In this document: positions 52,320-62,333 of the stretch, one piece after another
Position numbering within the stretch: the first letter of the stretch is position 1
How the letters are laid out: every line of letters begins with the position of its first letter
NCBI GenBank assembly: GCA_963573315.1
Contig: OY752140.1
Coordinates: 4,216,001 to 4,280,000, forward strand
Origin: Entomortierella parvispora
Taxonomy: Eukaryota; Mortierellomycota; Mortierellomycetes; Mortierellales; Mortierellaceae
Reading direction: 5' to 3'
Length of the DNA stretch: 64,000 bases
Translations under genes and position numbers: made by a program
Notes under the pieces: generated by a model
Told to the model about the DNA's origin: nothing
Databases searched by the model: none
What the model saw: only the letters and a program-made list of their open reading frames with translations

Positions 52320-54324
52320 ATGCCAGCTGATTCCATCATTCCGAACATTCCCGGCCATCCTCTTGAGCGGTCGATGGAGCAAATGCTGCAGCAGAGGATA
52401 TGTAATGTCGTTGGAATTCAGGGTCACAGGTACGGCCTCGTAGAATGCAGGGCAAACATTGCATTCAGGGAGCTTGGTCATTAATCAGTTGACTACTCAT
52501 CATCATAGGTTCATTGGTATGTCAGTCATCGAGCCGATGACATGTTTCGTCCAAGTAAAGAATGTCTGGGCTTTTTTGACGAGCAGCTCTGTGTATTAAC
52601 TCTGGATAACAAATGTCACCAACAGGAGCGCAACCCATCAGCTTCAGTCGCGCGAGTATCGACGAGCTTCGTTCCGAGAAGTAAGTGAATAGGCATCAGC
52701 CAGGCTCAAAGGCATAGAAGCCAACCGTGAATTTGGGGAGAATATAAACATCATTGCAATTGAACTTGATCCCAGGAATGTACTTTAACGCCGCCCGTCT
52801 ACCCCTTGTAGCTACTTCATGGCTGAAAAGTCGGATGGTGTTCGCGTCCTTCTGTACTGTGTACTGCATGCGAATGGCGAGCAGCAAGTTTTCTTGGTAT
52901 AGACGCGTTCTCTACTATCTGTGGATATCATAATATGAAAGAGTTACTGACCAATTGCTGACAATCATTGTGTAGATTGACAGAAAGAACAAGTTCAGTT
53001 ATGTACCACAGTTGCGCTTCACTCTTCCGGACATGAGGACTTTTCACAACGATACGATCGTGGATGGCGAACTTGTCACCGATAGCGAACCCAATGGCCA
53101 GCAGGTTGTGCGGTTCCTGGCTTTTGACATGCTTGCCTGTCATGGGATTAATTTGATTTCAAAGCCCTTGACTAGTCGCCTGGGAGTAAGTGCTTTTGAA
53201 GAGGACTCATCGGATATCCTTCGGTTTGAAACTAACGATTTGTATATCTTGGTTTGTCTTCAGCGCCTGAGAAGTGAATTCGTTGACCCGTACAGGCATC
53301 TGATCAAAACTGCACAGCCACAATTTGTGCAGTCGCAGCCATTTCAGTATGTACATTTGCCACTGACTCATGCCAAGACCTCTAGAGGCTGATGTACCTT
53401 CTGACATATTTGTACCTTCTCTCCTGCTGTTATAGAGTTTCGGTCAAAGACATGGAGCTCTCGTATGGTTTGCAAAGGATGTTTGATTTGGTTGTGCCAA
53501 CTCTGAAGCATGGCAGCGACGGTCTCATCTTTACTTCTTCAGTCGCGCCCTACGTTCTATCAACGAACACGAAAATGTAAGAGACTTGATTAGGCCTCAT
53601 CATGTGGTCTGCTCGCACCGGACGGAGAGTCTAAAGTATGGTAACAAGCAGGCGCCTAACGGAATTCCCTGCCCTATCCCCTCGAAAAAAACAGGTTGAA
53701 GTGGAAGCCACCAAGTGAAAACACCATTGACTTTAAATTGACGCTCCAGTTCCAAGACTACTCCCAGAAGCCTCGATTCCTTTTGGCAGAGTGGCAAGGA
53801 GGGCAGCAGTATAGTCACTTTGCGGAGATGATAGTAGATGACCAACTTTGGCAGCAGTAAGTGATCGACTCGCTCCAGTGCATGCATCCCACGTTATAAG
53901 CCTGGTTGATTCCTAACTGCCCACTTGTGTAAAATGATTACAGATGGAAGTCCACACAGACCCCTTTGGAAGATAGAATTGTGGAAGTAAACTATTCTCC
54001 AGAGGAAAATGGCTGGCGGTTCTTCAGATTTAGAGATGACAAGAAAGACGGTAATCACTCTACGGTCGTGCGGAAGGTACTTGAGAGCATTCGAGATGGT
54101 GTCGAAAAAGACGAGGTAAATAGAGCAATTCACATCTCATTTGAATACTGTACACTGCCTGTTTTTTTTGGATATTTTGTGTGGCTGTGATTCTGACTCT
54201 TTTGACTCTCCGTTTCCTCTTATAGCTCCTGAGTGCTTCGGATTCAATCAGGTCGGCCTGGAAAGCGCGAGAACAACAGCAAAGACAACAGCAGCAACAG
54301 CAACAGCAACAACAGCATCGTTAA
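52320..54324 (+). CDS. CEG1: mRNA capping enzyme, guanylyltransferase subunit
   Basis: Ten exons: 52320-52429, 52509-52516, 52626-52680, 52812-52896, 52976-53185, 53264-53346, 53436-53576, 53695-53856, 53944-54115, 54226-54324, giving 374 residues in phase. The enzyme transfers GMP to the 5' diphosphate end of nascent Pol II transcripts in the nucleus. Nucleotidyltransferase motifs are intact: motif I AEKSDGVRV with nucleophile Lys64, then IDRKNKFSYVPQLRFTLPD, motif III TIVDGELV, motif IIIa VVRFLAFDMLA, motif IV HGSDGLIF and motif V LKWKPP. The OB-fold C-terminal part ends in DDKKDGNHSTVVRKVLESI and a Gln-rich tail. Exon 2 is only 8 nt; it supplies most of RFIG and is needed to keep the conserved HRFIGAQPISFSRASIDELR in frame. 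Length is shorter than yeast Ceg1 (about 459). Confidence 0.93.
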
Positions 54325-55026
54325 GGATGTCCAAACTCCAAATACAGTATCTATTTATATCTTCACTTCTTTACTTGGGACCCTGCGCGTTGTGCAACAA
54401 AAAGAACGCGTTGAAAATACATGCAACATTTCTGGTGTTTGTTTTGCTCTTCTATTTGTCGAAGTGCAAGTCTTCCCGTTAAAGGAGAAACCTCATTCGG
54501 TGTGGAAGTTGCGGCATCGCCTCCTCGGCCCAAATAATCCACTGTGGGAAGATGTGCGCACGTTAAGGATTTTATGGCATGTGCCACCATTCCCTAAATA
54601 GGATCTTGGTGCGCAGGGAAGGTGTAGGGGTACCTCCTTCGGACGATATCCTGACCATATGGCCATTGGAACACGGCAGCACCTACTAATTTTAGATATG
54701 TCAATGGGCATGGGACCACTGTAAAGTAATGTAGTACCAGTACTCGACAATGGATCATGGTTCGGGGCTAGACTTTACCTGGGGATAAACGACACGCCGC
54801 CTTTTGATGAAGGAATGGCGTATCTGTTCAGCGGGAGGGTGCAGGAGTTCAGGGAGAACAATGTCGACCGGCGAGTCGAGACCCTTTCTTGACTGGCATG
54901 GCACAATTGAGCGAAGAGGTGGAGGCGTCGTCCCAGAATGCTCATAAAAAGGTCAGTTATCTCGCACCTTCATCCATTTTTTTTTGTTTTGCTATTCACA
55001 AAGTTCAACACACCACACCGCCCAAC
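54325..55026. other. Spacer with fragmentary coding-like sequence
   Basis: Between 54480 and 54890 several plus-strand frames carry protein-like pieces in succession: SVWKLRHRLLGPNNPLWEDV, then REGVGVPPSDDILTIWPLEH, then GINDTPPFDEGMAYLFSGRV with EFRENNVDRRVETLS. They are broken by stops and frame changes. They may be the relic of one gene. I recognise no family. The last 100 nt before 55027 is probably promoter. Confidence 0.3.
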
Positions 55027-55473
55027 ATGCACGCCCGCTCGTTTCTCACCATTCTTATCATCGCTTTCTGCGCCCTGTCCAGCTGCGGACTGATGGCTTT
55101 GGCCAGCCCTCCACCTCCCGAGTCGCCTCTCCTGAAGGTGACTTCGCCTGGGCACAACTCGGTCTACCACGTTGGTGACGAGGTCAATGTCAAGGTCACG
55201 TTCGTCGGTGGTTCCAGCAATGTTCTTCTCAAGGAGAACACCCAAATTAGCTTTTTGATCCAGAAGTCCATCCCCCTGCCTGAACTCAACGACTCTCTTG
55301 GATCTATTTCGGCCAAAAACCTGGCTAAGGATGGCTTCAAGTTCAAGGTTCTCCAGAAATACTTGATTGAGGATCAGAAGAATGTCCCTTTCCGTATCCG
55401 TGCTCACTTTGACGGCTCCAAGCCCGGCTACGACGACTCTGCACCGTTCAAGATTGAGGAGGCCAAGAACTAG
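55027..55473 (+). CDS. Small secreted protein, possible Kre9/Knh1-like N-terminal domain
   Basis: Single exon of 148 residues. A signal peptide is clear (MHARSFLTILIIAFCALSSC through ...LMALA). The mature part opens with LLKVTSPGHNSVYHVGDEVN, the pattern of the Ig-like beta-sandwich called the Kre9/Knh1 N-terminal or Ser-Thr-rich GPI-anchored family in fungi. That domain is found in cell-wall-associated proteins. The strand-rich middle (VLLKENTQISFLIQKSIPL) and VPFRIRAHFDGS fit the same fold. There is no GPI-anchor tail and no Ser/Thr-rich stalk, so it is probably released or wall-retained. The mature protein has no Cys pair. Family assignment is by pattern and is moderate. Confidence 0.75.
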   Translation: MHARSFLTILIIAFCALSSCGLMALASPPPPESPLLKVTSPGHNSVYHVGDEVNVKVTFVGGSSNVLLKENTQISFLIQKSIPLPELNDSLGSISAKNLAKDGFKFKVLQKYLIEDQKNVPFRIRAHFDGSKPGYDDSAPFKIEEAKN

Positions 55474-56268
55474 AGTTCTGTCTCCATGTTTGCGCGTGGA
55501 TTACTACGACATCAGCGATAATATATCTTGAATATAAATCCCTTGAATAAAATTAAGTACAAGCGGACGTCACCGTATGTGAGCAAGTCGCACACACAGC
55601 CCGATCAGACCAGACAGCTCACAATGCGCACACCACACTGCACACCTCAAAAGGGAACACACCCCGCCTGGCATTCCTTTGCATCCATCCATCCCATCTC
55701 ATCCCCTTTCGATCCCAGCGCCCACAGGGGTAAGGTCCCGCTCGTCGTCGTCTTTCTCTCTCCATCCATCCATCATCCTTCGTCTCCTCTCTCTCTTTTC
55801 CTTTCTCTCGCTTTCCTTACCGCCATTATCCCTCCCCCTTGATGCATCTACCCCTTCGTCTGATTTTCTCTCGCTTTCCTTACCGCCATTATCCCTCCCC
55901 CTTGATGCATCTACCCCTTCGTCTGATTTTCTCTCTTTTCTCGTGATGCCATGCATCCGGTGCAATTCTCCCTTTGCTATTTCTTTATATCCTGATGTTG
56001 ATTCCACCCATGCACCCCTCCTCTAATAAATGGACCCACTCGTGTGTAAGACGCGCCGTCGGGTGTTGGCACGCAGCTGTCCCCTTTTCCCTCACCCCCT
56101 CGATATTCCCCCTCCTGGCGATCATGGCGATGATGGAAGCAAACCCCGAGTCCCTCCTCATTACAGAGTTACCATCCAGAATAGCCATGCAATATCCTAA
56201 CCCAGACTCAACTCCATTACCTTCTTGCAGGACCTTTCAACTCGTTCATCAACCAAAGCGTGATCACG
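55474..56268. other. Spacer upstream of SERRATE, with CT-rich tandem duplication
   Basis: The 3' region of the secreted-protein gene is AT-rich (55518-55560). 55680-55960 is pyrimidine-rich on the sense strand of SERRATE and includes a 63-bp duplication. A possible 5'-UTR intron acceptor (CTTCTTGCAG) ends at 56230, about 40 nt before the SERRATE ATG. Confidence 0.4.
55802..55935 (+). repeat. 63-bp exact tandem duplication
   Basis: Copy 1 is 55802-55864 and copy 2 is 55865-55927, identical as far as I can read, with a further 8 matching bases. Unit begins TTTCTCTCGCTTTCC and ends CGTCTGATT. 63 bp is a whole number of codons, but the sequence appears non-coding. Confidence 0.9.
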
Positions 56269-59211
56269 ATGCCAAAGGACTACTACGGCCGAGGAGACTA
56301 CTCTGATGACGATTCCGGCTCTCGGGGTCGTGACAAGTTCAGACGCGAACGCAGCCCAGAGAAGGACGACTTTGGTCGCGACAAGAGGAGGAGAAAGGTC
56401 TCAGCCTCCCCTGACGACCGTGGTATGGCAGGGCTTCAAACAACAGCATGGAAATGATATACAAACTGGACACGTCATGGTTAGCATCCAACTCACTCGC
56501 CCCCTCCCCCCTTTCCCTCCTTAATTGTCTTTGTTAGAGAGGCGCCCAAAGAGAAACAGATCAAGCTCCAAAGACGGTGGCGATCTTTCAGAGCCGGGTG
56601 ATCGCTATATTCCCAACTATGATCGCGATGGTTACAACCCTGCTCCCCGGTACCGTCCTGATCAGTATAGTGGACGTTACGACGGCCCAGGTGGCTATGG
56701 CGATTACCGTGGTCAAAGACGCCGTGATGACTATGACCTCGACGGACCCGACTATGGTGGCGACATGCCTCCTTCCGGCTGGAGCAATCACGACGCCGTA
56801 GAGGATCCTATGAAGCTCGAATATTTAATGTCCTTCAAGCAGTACTGCGAACATGTCAGGAACATGGACAGGGCATCACATCGATTCAAACGCTACTCGG
56901 ACGAGGAACTGCAGACCCGATATGGCACCTACAGAGAAGAATACACAGCCAAGCAGTTGGCGGCCTTTTATGAAAAGCATATGAACGAGGCATGGTTCTT
57001 GGAAAAGTACCACCCTGAGAAGTCGTACCAGAGACAAAAGGACGCCCGTGAGTTGAGGAGGTCGCTCTTTGGAAACTTTGTCGTGGATCTTGCTGCAGGA
57101 AAGTACGACACCACAACATGCGATGAGGCTAGGGACAAAAAGATCAACGGAGTCTCCAATGATAACAAGGCCAAAGCCAGCACCGAAGGAGATCAAAATG
57201 GCCAAGCGGATGAAGATGGCGATATCAACCTGCCACAGGCAACCGAGGATGGAGCAATGTTATATTTGAGAACTATTCTTCCAGATGTTTCTCGGGAGTC
57301 TATTCTTGAGGTAATTATATAACTGTGAAGCTATCCCCCTTGTGAAAGGAGGATATGGATCATGCCGAGTCATTCAGGTTGTTTGGGAGGGAAAGATTCT
57401 AACCAGAATGTTTACCTTTCATTGTGATGTAGCGCTGCTACAAAATCAAGGGGTTCCTTGACCTATCTCTGTCAGAACCTCATCCTCTGAAAGACCTTGA
57501 GCGTACTGGTTGGGTAAAGTTCGAGAATGGAACTGACTTGGATATGGCTCTCAAGGTGCTGTCAAAGTCAAAGGATTGGCAGGCATCGGATTCACCACAC
57601 AGAGCGACCCGTCCTCGCTACACGCACGAGATTGCAAACTCGGAGGCTAGAATTCGCGCAGATCTGGATTTGATCAAGAGTCTTGTCAAGGTCTGCGACC
57701 AGGCCATGGTTGAAAAACCTATAGGAGATCAAGAGCCGCTGGTGCTTGAAGCCACGCCTTTCATTGAGTCCAGACTTGCGGACCATATTTTGGCGAAAGC
57801 TGAGTCTCAGGAGGGAGATCAGGAGGAGGGATCAGTAACTGGACCCAAGATTGCTGACGTGGTAGGTTCAGACGATATTTCATATATTTTTTTTGTCGTT
57901 GGAGCAAGAAGTTCTGATTACTAACCTTGCCCGTGCTTGCTGGTTTATTTGTCTGTAGCGCCAATCTCTGGACTTGTACATTGAATACTTGCGTCAAGTG
58001 CACCTGTTCTGCTACTATTGTGGCGGCGATAGCGACAATGTGGAAGAGTTCCATCGCAAATGCAGCAAGCACTACCGCAACCCTGAGCCCAAGGCTCCTG
58101 TGAACTCTACAAAAGGCAAGATGCTTGAGCATTTATGAGCGCCTCAAGTTTTCCATGTCATTCACAGCGACCTAACCTGATTCTTGTTTCTTTTATATAC
58201 AGGACCTGTGTGGGTGAAAAATCTAGAAAACAAGATTAATTTGCGACTAAAGGCACCAACAGACGAGGAGATTGTCAAGCTTGGTGGAAAATCGATAGAG
58301 AGGTAACCCAGAACGGATTGCAGGATTGCAGGATGAAGTAGGCGTGACTGGACAAATGTCACACAGTTTTGACTGACTAGATTATTTTTATCCTGTCCTA
58401 TAGAAATGTCCTCAAGTTTCTCCAAGGAAAGACTCAACAAGACGATACTACAAAGTGGCGATGCAAAATTTGCACAAAGCCATTCCGAGGAGAGGAGTTT
58501 GTTCACAAACATATTCGCACAAAGCATCCCGATGAGGTCAAGGAAGTCGAAAACAAGGTATTCCTTTTAACTCCTGAAGTACTTTGAAATAGCCATTTAC
58601 AAACAAAGATATCTCACCAACATCTTGACCGCTTTTCTCCAATAGCTCCACCTATTCAACAACTACATCTTGGATCCCAACCACATCAACCCAGCGGCAC
58701 AGCAGCAACCGCCACCCATGTCTAACGGATTTGGCTTTGGAGGACCAGGGCCAATGTTCAATAACCCAATGCCCATTAGCTTCATGCCTGGAAGCCATCC
58801 CGTGGGTATGCCACCGTTTATGAACCCCGGTGTGCCACCCATGTTCGCACCTGGATTCATCCCTCCCTCTTTCCAAACCACGGGAGCCATGCCAGGAACA
58901 CCCTTGGATCAAATTCCACGTATCGGATTCGGTCGTGGACCCAAGGACGAGAATGGACCAAGAATCGTCAAGCCCCCTACATTCACGCAGCCTCCTCCCC
59001 CACCCGGCATGTCGCTGGATCCCAGGAGGTAAGAAAATCAAGGCAACAAATCATTGTTTTGTATGGTTTTTGACAGACCTATAAACTAATCATCCCCCTT
59101 TCATATCGCCCGCCCATTAGCAAAATGACGGACCCTCGCAAGGTCAAGTCGTATGTGGACCTAGATGCCCCCGCAGAGGGGGACATTGATGCCAAGTACA
59201 ACCTGTGGTAG
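56269..59211 (+). CDS. SERRATE/ARS2 family RNA-processing protein
   Basis: Eight exons: 56269-56422, 56538-57310, 57433-57861, 57959-58115, 58203-58302, 58404-58557, 58646-59028, 59121-59211, giving 746 residues in phase. ARS2/SERRATE binds the nuclear cap-binding complex and directs nascent RNA to processing, export or decay. The N-terminus is an Arg/Asp-rich RS-like region (RRERSPEKDDFGRDKRRRK). The conserved SERRATE/ARS2 N-terminal domain follows (LEYLMSFKQYCEHVRNMDRA ... YTAKQLAAFYEKHMNEAWFL ... HPEKSYQRQKDARELRRSLF). Next come YIEYLRQVHLFCYYCGGDS, the C2H2 zinc finger WRCKICTKPFRGEEFVHKHI, and the C-terminal KMTDPRKVKSYVDLDAPAEG tail ending DAKYNLW. A Pro/Met-rich linker lies after the finger. 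Intron 4 (58116-58202) has a GC donor (AAAAG|GCAAGA). Confidence 0.93.
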
Positions 59212-59585
59212 AGGATGAAGAAGGTTGAACGGTCCATTTGCGTCATACTCTTTTTTTTTTTTTTATTTCCGGAGTTTTTTTTTGCACTCTTTCGTGTCTT
59301 ACGCTTTCTAATTAAAATGAATGATATGAACAAGCAGTGTTTTGTGCCTCCAAATGGTCGTGGTCTGATTGCAAGTATGGAGTTGGATGGAGAAAGACGA
59401 CCCAGAACAACCGTCCCAAGAACGGGAGTTTTTCAATGGTTTCACTCTTTCATGTTTATTCAAGAAGCAGAAAGTGAGAAAAAGTGAGTGAGAAAGAAGA
59501 TGCATTCGAGAACGATATATACAAAAAAAGAAAAACTCTGGCAATGAAGTTCTGTCTGTCTGCCTTGCAGCCTTTATCCTCCTTT
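59212..59585. other. Converging 3' regions of SERRATE and prenylcysteine oxidase
   Basis: T-rich run (59250-59285) with AATTAAAATG after SERRATE. No gene seen. Confidence 0.35.
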
Positions 59586-61613
59586 TCACGCTGCCCTCTT
59601 TTTCTTTTTATCCAACTTTTCCACGGCGCAGTAACCCAGAATACGATCCCGAACCAATCTGGCAATGTTCTTTCCCGCAATCGTCTCTGTTTCCATGGTC
59701 TATGAAAGAATAGAAAAGAGAAGGCAATTGAGCCATTGAACTGCGGTCATCATGTATATAATCACACTGTTTTTTGTCTTACCGAGATGAGAGGCTCGAA
59801 CGAGTTGAGGTAAAACACGCCGGGAACGACCTCGATCTGACCCCAAGCTGCTACACGTCTTTGGTTCTCCTGTTCCAAGCTCTTGAGGACAACCTGTTGT
59901 TCGTCCTGTTGCAGCTGTGCAAAGGCATCCTGGTCCGAGTCTGTTGACAAGAGGTCCAGGGGGGCCAGTTCAGGATAGGCCTTCCAGGCCTTGTGTTTGA
60001 CCCAAGTTCTGTTGGTGTAGAGGCGATCCAACAATTCCTCCCGCAGAGGCTCGGGTGAAAAGATCTTTGTCACGGACTCGCCCGTCGACAGCTTGACCTG
60101 GATGCTCAAAGATGTGAACTCGGCATCGGCGTTGGTCGTGAGGATATGGGCTGGGAACTTGTCGGCCGAGGCGGCGTTGAAGTACGCGGGGTTGACAAAT
60201 CCTCGAACAAAGGTCGCGTGGATCGTCCGGTAGTTGACTTTGGGAAGAGGTGGCAAATCTAAGTCAAAGTCAATATCCATAGATTGCTATCACAAAGAAG
60301 AAAAAAAAAAAAAGGAGTGTCCGTGAGAAAAAAAAAAGCCAACGACATATTCCAATGCAGGGAGAAGAAGGACCACGTACGATTGGGGCGGCGATAACAA
60401 TCATATCAAAGATCTCTCTGTGTCCATTCAAGGTCGTAATCTCAAAGTGACTTTCGGCCCCTTCGTAATCGGGTGCAAGTTTCTTGACCCGGGTGATCTT
60501 TGTGTTCAATCGAACCTGGGCCTGACTCCGGGCGACCATGCCTTCAAAGATCTGGAAATTACCATCCTGGACCTGCAAGGCATCGTCAGCAGCCATGGAG
60601 ACCAGAGCACCTAGAGCGTGAATCTCATTCAGGTTGGATCCATAGTTGACCCGGGTGGCGACCTCAATCACCTCCTCGCTGAAAAGACGATCAATGTTAT
60701 TGTCCTTGAGGTAGAGGTGTGAGTGCACGGCTGCAGCTTGCTTCAGGTTGAACCGCTCCGTGAACTCGGCCACGCTTGGAAAGGACTCTACGGATTTGTA
60801 ACTCTCCAACAAGTCTCCAATCGTCTTTTTCAACAGTCTTTGGAACTATCGATGAGTATGAGACAACAAGGAAGTCAAGACCTCTTTCTTGACCATGAAA
60901 GCAAAAAAAGACTACCAAAAAGGAATAGAAGAGAAGGACAAGGAGAACATCAAAGAAGAGGAGATACTTTGTTACCTTCAATGGTGCGAGACCCCAGCGC
61001 CGCAGTCCCTGCCAGATATTCCAAAACTTCCACTGACTCTCCTCAAACACAAACTGATGACCATCCCAGATGGCCAGTTTCTCATCATCCAGGGGTTTGG
61101 TCTTTAGCGCAAAATCATTGGTGGCATCAAAGAGGTTGTAGTTGACCTTGACAAAGATACTGGCGCCAACCTCAACATATTCATCCTTCTCCCCAGGATT
61201 CCGCACTTTGAAGGCCATGCATCGACCCCCAATCTTGTCAGACTGCTCAAAGATGGTGATCGTGTGCTCTAGCTTGCGGCTGGATTGAGGCGGCTGTAAA
61301 AAGTTGTTGAGATAATACGCGGTCGATGTGCCTCCTGCGCCTGCACCTGTTGGAAGCGGACAATAAAAAAAACAGCAAAAAAAAAAGTTGTCAGCCATGG
61401 TCGCGCTGCAAGGAGAGTCAAAATGAATAGACGCGTCTCTGTCGAAGAAGAGGCGTTCTCTGTTTTTTTGCGACTTTTACCAATGATGGCGACGGACTTG
61501 ACAGGGTAAAGTTCCTTGGCGAGCGCTTCCCCACCTACACGCTGTGGGAACGAGGGCGGTGCAAAGAAGGCCGTGACGGCGGCTCCAACTTTGGACAGGT
61601 AATCAATTCTCAT
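59586..61613 (-). CDS. Prenylcysteine oxidase (PCYOX1-like flavoprotein)
   Basis: Five minus-strand exons: 61613-61481, 61346-60976, 60845-60381, 60286-59783, 59699-59586, giving 528 residues. The enzyme uses FAD to cleave the thioether of farnesyl- or geranylgeranyl-cysteine released when prenylated proteins are degraded, forming a prenyl aldehyde, cysteine and hydrogen peroxide. The dinucleotide-binding loop is created at the first junction: VAIIG|GAGAGGTSTAYYLNN. TIFEQSDKIGGRCMAFKVRN, VEVGASIFVKVNYNL, the long helical middle and YRTIHATFVRGFVNPAYF fit the family. The last exon ends in a Lys-rich tail (EKLDKKKKRAA). Residues 1-20 are mildly hydrophobic (YLSKVGAAVTAFFAP) and could be a weak signal; the mammalian enzyme is lysosomal. 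A true start further upstream cannot be excluded. Confidence 0.88.
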
Positions 61614-62333
61614 GTTGTTGTGATTCCTCGCGATGAACCAGAGGTGAATGCGCGTTGCCTGTCTGTTAGATGAGCGACTCGAGTTTGACTGCTGTGATGG
61701 TTTGTTGTTGTTCTTGTTGTTGTTGTTGTTGGTTTTTTGTTCGTTGGGGGTATTTGTTTGTGGGGACGAGATAGGAAAGAGAAGAAAGAGGAGAAAAGCG
61801 ACAGAGTGGGAAAAAAGTGCAAAAAGAGCAGGAAATGACGCGAGTAGACCCTTCCAAGCTGAAGGCAGACACCGACGGGACTGGACTCAGGGATGGCAAC
61901 GATGGGAGGGTCCAATTGCTGCAAGAAGAGGGAAAGAGTCAAAGCCCTGTGCGACAAACAGTGGGAAGAATACTATCACCAACAACCGTTTTGTTCTCTC
62001 TCTCTCCGCTGTGGAGGTGTGTCTCCAACCTCCCGCGCGCACAGGTCTGGTCCTTTGGGGGGAACCGACACTATCGTGCCCTGTGCTTGCCAAAGAAGCG
62101 TCTGGCCTGCCTTTGGTCGTCTCTCCTCTCTCTGTCCCGTTCTGACTGGCCGCAATTTGCTGTTGGGGGAATGGGCAGATGTTGCCAAGCAACAGTCGAG
62201 ACCCAGGGTATACAATTGATTTTTATTAGTTGGTCACGCTGCCTACCGGATGCTTGGGATTGGGGATGATGAATATGTGCAGGTTCAAAAGGACATGTCC
62301 AGAACAACGACTGTCTGGTCCTGATTCCTCTTG
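61614..62333. other. Spacer between prenylcysteine oxidase start and the membrane-protein stop
   Basis: Both genes are on the minus strand. It contains a GTT microsatellite (about 61702-61736) and purine-rich sequence (61770-61830), i.e. the pyrimidine-rich leader for the oxidase. Open frames here are short and unstructured. Confidence 0.4.

Noticed and set aside
54233-54601. 122-codon frame covering the end of the capping enzyme
   Set aside because: Different frame from the capping-enzyme last exon; its first half is the shifted reading of the CAG/CAA tract.
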